In this document: positions 30,781 through 40,796 of the stretch, in pieces | Layout: every line of letters starts with the position of its first letter | How positions within the stretch are numbered: the stretch's first letter is position 1 | Source of the DNA: Paenibacillus sp. JCM 18996 | Lineage (GTDB): Bacteria > Bacillota > Bacilli > Paenibacillales > NBRC-103111 | Assembly: GCA_001313085.1 (NCBI GenBank) | Contig: BBFE01000032.1 | Span: 1 to 45,153, forward strand | Direction: 5' to 3' | Length of the DNA stretch: 45,153 nt | Translations under genes and position numbers: made by a program | The notes under the pieces: model-generated | The model's database searches: none | What the model was told of the DNA's origin: nothing | What the model saw: the letters and a program-made list of their open reading frames with translations, nothing else

Positions 30781-30996
30781 CTATGATGCCAGTTGCAATC
30801 GAATAAATTTGAACCAGGCAAAAAAACCGGCCCTCCTGCGCAAGGAAAGCCGGGAAACAAACAAAGGTCTGGAGTGAACGGAATATCGGATGGCCCGCAA
30901 CATCGATTGGTAGAATCTCTGCGTAATCTCCGTTCCGTGGACTTCCAGGGCGGGTACTGTGTATTTAATGATGTCTATCACTTGCTGGTTCAGCAT
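30781..30996 (-). pseudogene. hmp: Flavohaemoglobin (Hmp) N-terminal relic
   Basis: The first 36 residues (start MLNQQVIDIIKYTVPAL, then EVHGTEITQRFYQSML) match the start of the globin domain of flavohaemoglobin Hmp, the nitric oxide dioxygenase. After FYQSML no frame continues the globin fold, and the haem-binding His and the whole reductase domain (normally about 400 residues in total) are missing, so this is a true deletion rather than a frameshift. The 5' region still carries a complete promoter with an Fnr-type site (31056-31071), and a terminator follows at 30668-30694. Confidence 0.65.
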
Positions 30997-31028
30997 TTCT
31001 ATCGCCTCGCTTATCGGTTTATGCGTTT

Positions 31029-31071
31029 ATTGTACAGGAGCCTTCAAAACGGCTTAGTGATTTGGATCACA
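31029..31071 (-). promoter_or_regulatory. Fnr/Crp-type site and -10 upstream of the hmp relic
   Basis: TGTGATCCAAATCACT (31071-31056, minus strand) fits TGTGA-N6-TCACT, close to the B. subtilis Fnr consensus. TACAAT (31034-31029) is a good -10. A start point near 31022 would place the site centre at about -41.5, the class II activator position. Confidence 0.6.
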
Positions 31072-31255
31072 ACGTTTGGGGAGATAGTGTGAATTGAATT
31101 ATGCGATGGGCTAGTCAGCGGGCATAGCCGCTCGCTGGCAATTGACAGCGGGTGTGAATTGAATGAGGCGGATATTCCTGACTTCATCACATTTTGCAGG
31201 AACAGGACGTCGTTTTGTTGAAATAGTTACAGCATAACGGGAAGGAGAAAGGCAT

Positions 31256-32592
31256 ATGCAAACTATCGAAACGGATATTGTAGTCGTCGGCGGAGGACCG
31301 GCGGGAATCAATGCGGCCATTGCGGCCGGACGGAGCGGGGCGAGAACGCTGCTCATCGAGAGATACGGCTTCCTGGGAGCATGTCGACAATAGCACTGGT
31401 CTATCCATGGATGACCTTCCATACGATGGACGGCAAACAAGTGATCGCGGGGACGGCGCAGGAAATCGTGGACCGTTTGAAGGAGTTGAACGCCTCACCC
31501 GGGCATGTCCGGGATACATGCGGCTTTGTTAACACGATTACCCCGTACAATCCTGAAATTTATAAAGTGCTTGTGTTGGATATGCTCCGCGAAGCCGGCG
31601 TAAAGCTTCTGCTGCACAGCTTTGTGGACGACGTGCAGGTGAAAGGCGACCGGATCGAATCGGTGCGGCTGACTTCCAAATCCGGCAAGATCGACGTCCG
31701 GGCGAAGATGTTTATCGATACGAGCGGGGACGCTGACGCAGCATATCTGGCCGGTGCCCCGATCCTCCAGGGCCGGGACCAAGACCAGCTGACACAGCCG
31801 ATGACGATGAAATTTCGGATGCGCGGCGTGGATTTGGCCAAGGTGAAGCAGTATATGCTCGACCATCCGGACGAGTTTTATAAAAAGACGCCGATCAGCG
31901 AGCTTCAGGAGCTACCGCTGACAGCGGTGCAGGGCTTCTATAAGCATTGGAAGGACGCTTGTTTGCCTATCAACCGCGATCAGGTGTTGTTCTTTCCGGG
32001 TCCGGGCGAGGACGAGGTGCTGGTCAACACGACGCGGGTACAAGGGCTTGACGGAACCCGGGTGGAGGATTTGACGGAGGCGGAGGAGCTTGGGCGGAAG
32101 CAGGTGCTGATGGTCGCCGATTTTATGGTGAAGCGTCTGCCGGGGTTTGAGAAAGCGTCGATTTCGCAGGTAGGTGCGCAGATCGGCATACGCGAGACCC
32201 GTCGTCTGGACGCGTCTACAGCCTGCAAATCTCCGACGTCACCGAGGGACGCCGCTTCGAGGACTGCATCGCGCGGAGCGGTACCCGATCGATATCCACG
32301 ACCCGAAGAACAAAGGCGTGACCGCCGCCTGGATCTCGGCGACGGAGCCTACGACATCCCTTACCGCTGCCTGCTCGCCAAAGGGATCAGCAATCTGCTC
32401 GCAGGCGGACGTTGTATATCCACTACGCATGAAGCGCTTGCCACGACGCGTCTCACGCCCAGCTGCATGGCTACAGGCCAGGCGGCGGGAACCGCAGCAG
32501 GCATGGCGGTACAGACCGGCATTACGCCGCACGAAGTAAATGTTTCCGATCTGCAGAGGCAGCTTCGCTTGGACGGTGCACTACTGGACTAA
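31256..32592 (+). CDS. FAD-dependent oxidoreductase (FAD_oxidored family), frameshifted
   Basis: Flavoprotein with the dinucleotide motif VVVGGGPAGINAAIAAGRSGA and MFIDTSGDADAAYLAGAP, typical of the FAD_oxidored family of unknown substrates. The C-terminal part has ISATEPYDIPYRCLLAKGISNLLAGGRCIS and ATTRLTPSCMATGQAAGTAAGMA, the second FAD-contact block. ATG 31256 follows AAGGAG. A base is lost near 31379 (GFLGGMSTI) and the frame shifts near 32210 and again near 32300. About 447 residues after repair. Members occur in sugar-utilisation clusters; here it lies back to back with a regulator and a sugar transporter. Substrate unknown. Confidence 0.8.
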
Positions 32593-32596
32593 ATGA

Positions 32597-32635
32597 AATG
32601 ATCTTCGAACTCGCTGGAGTTGGGAGGTCATTTTC
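32597..32635 (+). terminator. Terminator of the FAD oxidoreductase gene
   Basis: A stem of about 16 pairs (32597-32612 with 32617-32632) has a GCTG loop, one mismatch and two G-U pairs, followed by TTTTC. It also lies at the end of the converging regulator gene. Confidence 0.65.
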
Positions 32636-33840
32636 TATGTACGTGAGATATATTGCGGATTCGCAGGGAGTTGATTTTTTTTAGAGAGTCGAGAGGCTCG
32701 TTTCCTGACGATTATAGCCGAACAGGACCTGTGGAACTCCGCAGGATCATACGGGTAGGGATAAGCATTTTTTCTGCGCTCCAGCTGGTGTGATTCGATG
32801 TTGGAAATCAGTAGTTTGACGGCTTCTTCCCCTAAACGGTGTTCCTGCTGCTCCACGCAGGTCAGCGGGATGGCAGCGTACTCGGAAGACTCATAGTCAT
32901 CAAAGCATAGTAAAGACATATCCCCCGGAATGCTTTTGCCCAGCTTGTGCAATACATGGATCACATCGAACGCAAACGAATAGTGAGCGGCAACGCACGC
33001 CGTGACATTCGGGTTGCTTTCGAAAAAAAGAGGTTAAAACTTCAACATTTGACGGGTCCGTTTTCCCGGACTGCACCTTCAAATTTACCTGCAATCGATA
33101 GTCTATAGGAATAAAGGAATCCGCGAGCGCTGTGGTAACCGTTTAACCGGTCCTCCAGGCTTGTCGTTTGAATAACGGAATTGATATAAGCGATATTACG
33201 GTGGCCCAATTCGATTAAATGGTTCGTCGCTTTATAAACTCCTTGCAGATTGTCCGAACAAACGCAATTCGTTTCAATTCCCCGCAAATAACGGTCCACA
33301 ACGACAAGCGGAAACCGGTCCAGACTCAATTTCAGTATGTCCTCGTTATAGCTTTCGTCCGAGACGGGATAAACAACGATGCCGTCCACCCCAAGTGAAA
33401 TCATTTCCTTCAGCTTTTGTTTTTCCAGTTCTCTCGAATCGTGTGTTTTGCAGAAAAGCAAATGATAGCCATTCTTGGAAAGCTCGCTTTCGATCCCGCT
33501 GACGACATTGGCCGTAAACCGGTTGTCCAGACGCGGCATGAGAAAAGCCACCATTTTTTCTTCCATTAGGGGCCGGATCTGCATCCTTCTCGGACAGCAC
33601 CTGGCTGGCAGTGCCGGAATGGACGAATGAGCCCTTACCGGGAATGCGGTAAATGACCCCTTCGTTAACCAGTTCGGACAGTGCGCCCCGGACCGTAACA
33701 CGGCTCACCTGAAACTGCTCCGCAAGCTCATGCTCGGATGGGATTTGCTGTTCCGGTAGCCAGCGCTTTTTATGGATCTGATCCAAAACATGCTGGCGTA
33801 TTTGTTTGTACAGAGGATGTCTTGCAGTTGTCGGTTTCAT
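32635..33840 (-). CDS. GntR/LacI-type chimeric transcription regulator, frameshifted
   Basis: Regulator with a GntR-family winged helix at the N-terminus (PLYKQIRQHVLDQI, then ELAEQFQVSRVTVRGALSELVNEGVIYRIPGKGSFV) and a LacI-like sugar-sensing domain (VAFLMPRLDNRFTANVVSGIE, VDGIVVYPVSDES, CVCSDNLQGVYKATNHLIELGHRNIAYI, MSLLCFDDYES). This architecture is that of AraR. Start ATG 33840 behind AAAAGGAGA. Breaks near 33590, 33110, 33030 and an A8 near the end (32676-32683), so the C-terminus is uncertain. It diverges from the sugar transporter operon and probably controls it, binding sites near 33893-33967 being candidates. Confidence 0.85.
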
Positions 33841-33892
33841 GAAGGATCTCCTTTTATGCGAAATATATATACATGTAATATAACAAATGAAC

Positions 33893-33967
33893 AGCAATGT
33901 TGTATATAAGAAACTTGCTCGTTTACAATATATTAAATTGACTAAAATGTAAGCAATGTCCTATATT
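33893..33967 (+). repeat. Direct repeat AGCAATGTnnTATAT, 60 bp apart
   Basis: AGCAATGTTGTATAT at 33893-33907 and AGCAATGTCCTATAT at 33953-33967 agree in 13 of 15 positions and are spaced by exactly 60 bases in the divergent intergenic region. Candidate operator pair for the GntR/LacI-type regulator. Confidence 0.5.
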
Positions 33968-33968
33968 C
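33939..33968 (+). promoter_or_regulatory. Promoter of the sugar transporter operon
   Basis: TTGACT (33939-33944), an 18-base spacer, and TATATT (33963-33968) lie 64 bases ahead of the lipoprotein start. The -10 overlaps the second copy of a repeated AGCAATGT motif. Confidence 0.6.
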
Positions 33969-34031
33969 GTATTATCGGCGGAAAGGGCTTTTTTTATAAT
34001 ACAAATAATACAATTGATACGGGAGGCAGGA

Positions 34032-35644
34032 ATGAGAAAAGGTGTCAAGGTACTGCTGGGGTGCTCGTTGGTTATTAGCATGATTGCAGGTTGTTCGTCT
34101 GGCAAGAATGATACACCCAATAAGGATAATGGGAAAACGCCAAGCAATTTTAACGCTTCCGGTTATCCGATTGTGCAGCAAAAGGTTACGTTAAAAATGA
34201 TGGGACTCAAGGGGCCTATTCAGGGACCGTGGGACCAGATGTTCTTCTTCAAGGAAATGGAAGACAAAACCAACATCCATTTTGAGTTCGACACGCCGCC
34301 GAGCGACTCTTACACCGAAAAGAAAAAATTTGGCCTTTGCAGGCGGAAACTATCCGGATGTGTTTTTTCGGCGGAGCTTTAACGCCTATGGACGAAGTGA
34401 ACTACGGGAAACAAGGCATTTTGGTTCCGCTGGAAGGTCTAATCGAAAAGTATGGGCCCACGATCAACAAATATTTGCAAGAGCATCCGGATGTAAAACG
34501 TTCCGTTACCGCACCTGACGGACATATCTATGCGATTCCGATGATCATGGACGAGCTGCGGGGCAGGGTGCCCAAGCTTTGGGTCAATGCCACTTGGCTG
34601 GACAAGCTGGGGAAGAAGGACATGCCTGCCAATACGGATGAGTTGTACGCGTTCTTGAAGGAAATGAAATCCCAGGATTTCAACGGAAACGGGCAGCCGG
34701 ACGAAATCCCTCTGTCAGCGCAGAATTACAGCTCGCTTCGCGGTATTATGCTCTCATACTTTGGCCACGTCGATACGGGAATCGAAGTCAAGAATGAAAG
34801 AGCCGCTTTCGTTCCTTTTGAAAAAAGGGTACAAGGAATACCTGCAGTTTATGCATAAGCTGTATTCGGAAAAGCTGCTCGACAACGATATTTTCAGCCA
34901 AAAGAAAGAACAGTTCACGGCAAAGGGGAAAAAACAATCAGCTTGGCGTATTTTATCACGCGCTCCCGATGCTGGTTATGAATATTAAAGACCCGCAGGA
35001 CAACAGCAAATTTCCGGTGGTCCCACCGCTCACTAGCAGCGTTAACCAGGAGAAAATGTATCCGGTGGATAACCCGGTCATTCGCGGAACCTTTGCACTT
35101 ACGGACAAGAATCCGAATAAGGAAGCAATGATACGGTGGGTCGATTACTTGTATACGGACGAGGGATCGAGACTCGCTTATTGGGGAAAAGAAGGCACGC
35201 ATTACGTGTGGCTTGACGACCGGCATACGAAATGGAAGGTCAACGAATCGGCCATTCCGCAGGGGATGAATACGGAAGAATTCCGCGCCGGCAAGATTAC
35301 TCCTGATGCAGCTCCAAGCTGCCGATCATCAAATCCCGCGAGTTTGACGGCAAACGGGAGGATATCGCCAACCGCTATGCCGAGAAAAAAGTCGGAGGAA
35401 TTCCTGCCTTTTGCAAAGCCCCGTTTTCCGCTGGTCTACTTTACCGATAACGAACAGAAGCAAGTCACCGCCATCCAGACGGATCTGGTACGTATATCGA
35501 CCAAATGGAAGCCCAATTCATTACCGGGGCGGCAGGCTTCGACAAGTGGGATGAATATATGGCTACGTTAAAAAAAGCTCAAGGCCGATGATTTGGTAAA
35601 AAATCAACCAAGCTGCTTATGACCGCTGGAAGCAAGGAAAATAG
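34032..35644 (+). CDS. Sugar ABC transporter substrate-binding lipoprotein (LplA-like), frameshifted
   Basis: Extracellular solute-binding protein family 1, LplA/YtcQ type, for oligosaccharides. Signal peptide with lipobox IAGC (Cys near residue 19), then a Ser/Gly/Asn-rich linker. Binding-protein features include NYPDVFF, FNGNGQPDEIPLS (the calcium-like DxNxDGxxDE loop) and MIRWVDYLYTDEGSRLAYWG near the C-terminus. ATG 34032 follows GGGAGG. Breaks: A6 near 34322, T-run near 34363, A6 near 34824, A6 near 34930, near 35310, A6 near 35385, and others. About 537 residues after repair. Operon with two permeases. Confidence 0.85.
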
Positions 35645-35708
35645 ACGGCACGCAATTAAGGAAGGGGCCGGGGCGGCTTCTTCCGCGTCCTAAAGGAGGA
35701 GTTCTGCA

Positions 35709-36656
35709 ATGCAGCTGCCGGTTGGTCATGCCGTCAAAGCCAAACGATCCGCCGGAAGGCATACGGGGTGGAAGAAGACGCAACATTGGGAATTGTATCT
35801 GTTCATGCTGCCGGCAATCCTGTATTTTCTGGTCTTCCATTATGTTCCGATGTACGGAGTGCAAATTGCGTTTAAGGATTTTATTGCGCGTAAAGGCATC
35901 TGGGACAGCCCTTGGGTCGGATTGGAGCATTTTAATCGGTTTGTCGAATCGTACTACTTCCCTCAATTAATCAGGAACACGCTGCTCATCAATTTTTTTA
36001 TCAATTATGCTTGTTTCCGGTGTCCATCGTTATTGCCTTGTCTCTAAATGAATTAAAGAACGGAAGGATGAAAAAGTGGATCCAGACGATCACCTATGCG
36101 CCGCATTTTATCTCGGTCGTCGTAATAACGGGAATGATTGTCACGTTCCTGGATCCTCTTCAGGGATTGTAAATAAAGTCCTGGAAGCTTTTGGCGGCAA
36201 GCGATTCATTTTATGACTGTACCCGAGTGGTTCAAACCCATCTATGTACTTTCGGGAGAGTGGCAAAATTTGGGCTGGGGCGCTATCGTTTATCTGGCGG
36301 CGCTGGCAAGCATCGACCCGCAGCTCCATGAAGCCTCGAAGGTGGACGGAGCCAGCCGGTTACAGCGCATTTGGCACATCAACTTGCCGCTGATCATGCC
36401 GACGGCCATTATTTTACTGCTACTCAACCTGGGACATTTCATGTCGGTCGGCTTCGAGAAGATTCTTCTGCTGCAAAACAATCTGAATTTGCCTGCATCG
36501 GATGTCATCCAGACTTATGTATACCGAAGCGGTATCCTCCAGTCTCAATACAGCTTCTCGTCCGCGGTAGGCTTGTTTAATTCGGTGGTGAATCTGGCGC
36601 TGCTGCTGGTGTTCAACAGATTGGCCAGAAAAGTGTCCGACACAAGTCTTTGGTAA
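35709..36656 (+). CDS. Sugar ABC transporter permease (LplB/YteP-like), frameshifted
   Basis: Inner-membrane permease of a carbohydrate ABC importer. N-terminal segment WELYLFMLPAILYFLVFHYVPMYG is the first helix with the family's YVPMYG motif; EASKVDGASRLQRIWHINLPLI is the EAA loop that contacts the ATPase. ATG 35709 follows AAAGGAGGAG. Breaks near 35993 (T7 run) and 36165. About 316 residues. No ATPase gene is in the cluster, so a shared MsmX-type ATPase is likely, as in the B. subtilis homologues. Confidence 0.88.
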
Positions 36657-36670
36657 GGGAGGAGCACGAA

Positions 36671-37570
36671 ATGATCCTTGAATCGAAAAGCGACAGGGTG
36701 TTTGTCGCACTTAATGCCGTATTCCTGCTGACCGTTGTTGTCATCGTCCTGTACCCCCTGATTTATGTGGTGAGCGCTCCATCAGCGACCCGGTTGCAGT
36801 GAATTCCGGCGCAATGTGGCTGCTCCCCAAAAAAATATTACATTTGAGGGATTCCACCGGGTTATGCGAAATCAGGAGCTGTGGCTCGGGTACCGCAATA
36901 CGATTTTTTATACGATAGCCGGGACTGCCTGAATTTAATTGTAACCATTCCATGCGCTTATGCGCTGTCGAGACGGGAATTGAAAGGCAGTAAAGCGGTG
37001 ATGATGCTGCTCGTGTTTACGATGCTCTTCAGCGGCGGGTTAATCCCGACTTATCTGGTCGTCAAGGCGCTGGGGATGGTGAATACGGTTTGGGCACTGC
37101 TGCTGCCTCAAGCTGCCGGTGTTTGGAATATTGTGGTCGCCCGGACTTTTTTTTCCAGAGCAGTATTCCGAGGGAGCTGGAGGAAGCGGCGATTATGGAC
37201 GGGTGCTCCAATACCAGGCTGCTGCTGCAAATCGTCATCCCTTTGTCTGCGCCGATCATTGCGGTGATGGCTCTTTTTTTATGGGGTAGGACACTGGAAC
37301 TCTTATTTCAACGCTCTTGTTTATTTGTCCGACAGGCAGCTGTTTCCGCTTCAGCTTTTTTTAAGGGAGATCCTGATCCAAAATCAAACCGCGGATTCCA
37401 TGCTGATGAACGGGGGAGATTTGGCGGTGGCGGCCGAGCATGCCCGTATTGCCGATATGGTCAAATATGCGGTCATGATTATGGCCTCGCTGCCGGTCAT
37501 TGCCGTGTATCCGTTCCTGCAAAAAAAATATTTTGTCAAAGGCATGCTGGTAGGATCGCTAAAGGGCTAG
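36671..37570 (+). CDS. Sugar ABC transporter permease (LplC/YtcP-like), frameshifted
   Basis: Second permease of the importer. It starts with ATG 36671 after GGAGGAGC (MILESKSDRVFVALNAVFLL), has NTIFYTIAGTALNLIVTIPCAYALSRREL, GGLIPTYLVVKALGM, and the EAA loop ELEEAAIMDGCSNTRLLLQIVIPLS. The C-terminus has QLFPLQLFLREILI and ends FLQKKYFVKGMLVGSLKG, typical of LplC. Breaks near 36779, at A6 near 36830, near 36925, T8 near 37147, and T7 near 37274. About 300 residues. Pairs with the upstream permease. Confidence 0.88.
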
Positions 37571-37618
37571 TCCGCAGGCAGGGTCGCCCGACAAAGTACA
37601 CCGAGAGGAATCGATAAC

Positions 37619-39000
37619 ATGAATAACACTTTACGCTTTGTGGTTATGGGCGACACGCATTACGTTCAGCCGGAATCGCATTACCGTGCTTTAAACGGCC
37701 ATCCGGGGGGAGTCACGGAATATGCGGATATTACACGGAATTACTGGATGACAAGGCATGTGCTGCCCAAGGTCATTAGCGGGATCGCTGCGCTGCAGCC
37801 GGATTTCGTGATCCAGACGGGGGACATTATGCAGGGGCACTGCGATGAAGTTTCAGGGGGATTGCGCGAGATGGGGGAAGCGCTCCAAATGCTTGACGGG
37901 CTCAGCGCTCCGCTGTATTTCGCTCTCGGGACGCACGACGGCACGGTGGCAGGCACGGTGAGGAACCGGTCCTGCAGCTGGTGTACCCGGCCATTGGCCG
38001 GGCGCTTGGAACCGGACCGGTCTCAAAAGGGTACTATACCTTTGAAAAAAAGCAGGATCGCTGTTTATCATATTGGACTATACGGTGTTTGCCTCAAATG
38101 ACGACCAATCTGGGTTTATACGTAGCGTGTTGGCGCAATCGGGCAATTATGAGCATGTTTTTTCTCTTTGCACATCCCCCGTTGATCCCTGTCGGCAGGC
38201 CCTATTTCACCAAGTTGGAGTTTGTTAATACCATAAAAGAAGTCCTGGCCAAATATCCGATAGACGCTTATTTTTTGCGGCCATACCCATAATCAGATCA
38301 CTTCACTGCACAAAATCGGGGACCACTGGATCCCGCAATTGAAAAGCACGGTGCTCGGTTATCCGGATATGTCTCCCGTACCGTTGACGGATGTGCGGCC
38401 GATTCTGCCTGCCTGGATACGATGGAATACGGCTGGGGATATCTTGAGGATTCCGCACCTGGTTGGTGGGTGATTTCTGTGAACGGCAACGAGGTGCAGG
38501 CGGATTGGCATGTGCTGGACAAAGGAGTGCAGGGACAGCTTCGTTGGAGCCGGGGACAAAAGGCGGTCATTACAAAAAAAACCATCATTTGCAGCAAGCT
38601 CCGGGCTGCCTTTGCCGTCTCTCAAGGAGATTCGGTCCGTTCGGCTCAGAGCTGCCGGCGACAGCTGCAGAGTTCCCGAAGCTTACCGTGTTTTCTTGAA
38701 TGGAACAGATATTGGCGTACTGCCCCGGTTGGAATATTTCGATGCGCGCCAGTATTTGGAGATCGCACCGGAGTGCTGGCCGCTTCTGAAGGCAAGTAAT
38801 GAAATGATAATCCGGACTGCCGATGAGCCGATGACGATCGGGGCCATGGTGCTGGAGGTGGAAACGGACAATGGTTGGTCCGCAGCTCCGTTTCAGGCTA
38901 TTTTTCGAACACCGACAAATGGGACCGTTGGGGAAAGTGCAATTTCCTTCCGCTTAAAGGGGGAGAAAGCATCCGCCTGGAGCTCGATTTTGCAAAATGA
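37619..39000 (+). CDS. Metallophosphoesterase, frameshifted
   Basis: Calcineurin-like phosphoesterase. Metal motifs: VVMGDTHY (DxH), IQTGDIMQ (GD), FALGTHDG (GNHD variant with Thr in place of Asn), LFAHPPLIP and CGHTHNQIT. The last is visible only after one T is removed near 38271. An extra C-terminal domain of about 180 residues (SAPGWWVISVNGNEVQADWHV and later FLNGTDIGVLPRL, RTADEPMTIGAMVLEVET) looks like a beta-rich appendage. Breaks near 37965, A7 near 38045, A7 near 38572 and 38890. Stop TGA at 39000. It follows the sugar transporter; a role in phosphate release from imported sugar compounds is a guess from position. Confidence 0.8.
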
Positions 39001-39015
39001 CGCAAGGAGGCGCAC

Positions 39016-39811
39016 ATGCCATACAAACTGATTGCCGTTGATATGGACGGTACGCTGCTGAATAAGAACAAAGAGATTTCAGAAGGAAATATCCGGGCGA
39101 TCCGGGAAGCCGCTGAAGCGGGGATCAGGGTAATTCTGGCCACCGGCAGGCCTATTGGAGAGGTCAGATTCTATGCGGAAAAAACTGCAGCTGGGCTTGC
39201 CTTTAGTGGTGAACAACGGCAGTGAAATTTGGAGAACGTCTGACACGCTTCATGAAAGAAACGAGCTTGACCCGGAGCAGATTATACGGCTTTTCGAACT
39301 GATCGAGAAATACGGCGAACGGCTCAACTACTGGGCGCATACCGTAGAAGGACAAATCACGCGGGCAAATATGCCGAGGGATCTCCGCAAGGTGCGCTGG
39401 CTTCAGTTTGCAGTCCAGAGCAAGGACGATGTTCTTTTAGCCGAAATACGCGGTCAATTGGAAGAGTGGAAGCTGTTCGAACTGAGCAATTCACACATTA
39501 CCAATGTGGAATGCAATCCGATTGGAGTGAGCAAGGCAAGCGGACTGCTGGAGGTGTGTACAATGCTTGGCATTGCGATAACAGACACAGTCGCGGTAGG
39601 AGACAGCCTTAACGATATCCCGATGATACGTCTCGCCGGGCTCGGGGTGGCCATGGGCAATGCCCAGGAGTCTGTGAAGCTTGCCGCGCAAATAGTGGCC
39701 CCAAACCATACCGACGACGGAGTGGCGCTCATTATCCGAAAGTATTTGTTGGAGGAAAAGGAAACGCTGAATTTGATGAAAATCCCGTTTGGCTCTGTCT
39801 CCCGTGGATGA
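39016..39811 (+). CDS. Cof-type HAD-family phosphatase, frameshifted
   Basis: Haloacid-dehalogenase-like hydrolase, Cof subfamily (sugar phosphatases). Motif I: IAVDMDGTLLN (nucleophile and acid Asp). Motif II: VILATGRP. Motif IV: VAVGDSLNDIPMI. The cap includes NGSEIWRTSDTLHERNEL and a GVSKASGLL segment with the Lys of motif III. ATG 39016 follows AAGGAGG, 15 bases after the phosphoesterase. One break at an A6 run near 39178-39183, which fits with five (FYAEKLQLGLPLVVNNG). About 264 residues. Probably the last gene of the sugar operon. Confidence 0.88.
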
Positions 39812-39812
39812 A

Positions 39813-40055
39813 CTAAAGCCATTCGGCTTCCCATGCATAACCTGCAGCTGTTCTTGCTGCAGGCTTTTGTTCATGCTCCAAAGTGTACTGGATCTGAAAA
39901 TAAATGGGTATATTGCTTGCTAGAGGGAAAAAAGCCGTATAAAACGGCTGAACATGATCTCCGTATTCGGTGAACACAACAAGCTTGTGCATGCCACGGA
40001 TTGACGATGTACTTTTTTTCGTTGGTAAGGTAATTTCATATAAATGAACGAGCAT
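39813..40055 (-). CDS. Hypothetical protein, doubtful
   Basis: An 80-codon open frame convergent with the HAD gene. The composition is protein-like (VFTEYGDHVQPFYTAFFPLA, then IPIYFQIQYTLE), it stays open across a T7 run, and it has no stop until 39813. I see no clear RBS before ATG 40055 and no known motif. The downstream hairpin of the HAD gene lies inside its last codons. It could be a real small gene or chance. Confidence 0.35.
   Translation of the reverse strand: MLVHLYEITLPTKKSTSSIRGMHKLVVFTEYGDHVQPFYTAFFPLASNIPIYFQIQYTLEHEQKPAARTAAGYAWEAEWL
39841..39868 (+). terminator. Terminator after the HAD phosphatase
   Basis: CCTGCAGC (39841-39848) pairs with GCTGCAGG (39856-39863), followed by CTTTTG. 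The T-tract is short. Confidence 0.7.
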
Positions 40056-40075
40056 CAGGACGGCGGTGTTGAACT

Positions 40076-40778
40076 GTGAAGCTGTGCGGGGTTATATTGG
40101 CGGGAGGAAAAAAACCGCAGGATGGGCGGACAGCCCAAGGCGCTACTGCCTTTTGGCGGGGAGGCGCTGATCGAGCGGCAGATCAAAGAATTGCGGAAAG
40201 CGTGTGAAGAGATTATTGTAGTTTCACAGGATGTGCGGATTTCCGCGTACTTGTCGGACTATGACGGCGTGACAATCGTACAGGATCTCATACAGGAGTC
40301 AGGTCCGCTCGGAGGCATGCATGCGGCGTTCAACTCGTCTTCTTGTGATATCCATTGGGTGGTGGGCAGCGATATGCCTTTCTTGTCCTCCCGTGCGGCA
40401 CTATTCATGGTGGAGATAAAGCAGGCCGCAGGCAGCGCTGCCGTAGTTCCTCACATAAACGGAAAGACTCATCCGCTGCACGGAGTATACAGCCGAGGCT
40501 GTCTCGCCTCGCTGCAGCAGCTTCTGGAAGAACGCCGACTGCGGGTAATGGAGTTCCTTAGGGAAATTCAGGCGATCGAACTGAAGGAAGAGGCGTTTGC
40601 GGAGCGGGGGATCCCTATCCGTTTTGTCGTAAATGCCAACACTCCGGAGGACTACGAGAGGGCATTGTCCATTTACAAGGAACAAATTAAACAGAACCGG
40701 TCTCACCACCCGCCGTGCAGCGCCGCAACGCGCGCCGGGAGCGGCTCGTTAGAAAACGGTGACGATCATCGATCTTAA
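40076..40778 (+). CDS. mobA: MobA, molybdenum cofactor guanylyltransferase, frameshifted at the start
   Basis: Transfers GMP from GTP to molybdopterin to form the guanine dinucleotide cofactor. GVILAGGKNRRMGGQPKALLPF is the nucleotide-binding signature, seen when the A7 run 40108-40114 is read as six; SGPLGGMHAAF and VVGSDMPFLS (metal-binding Asp) follow. GTG 40076 is the best start; the RBS is weak. The natural end of the family is near the YERALSIYKEQIKQ segment; the last 27 or so residues are an extension encoded largely by a 42-bp repeat (40699-40740) also found in mobB. Confidence 0.85.
40699..40740 (+). repeat. 42-bp GC-rich repeat, copy 1 (mobA 3' end)
   Basis: Matches 41340-41381 at 37 of 42 positions without gaps. 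Every difference is a C in this copy and a G or A in the other. It encodes the C-terminal tail SHHPPCSAATRAGS of MobA. Confidence 0.7.
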
Positions 40779-40796
40779 GCGGCTAGGAGCGCACCT

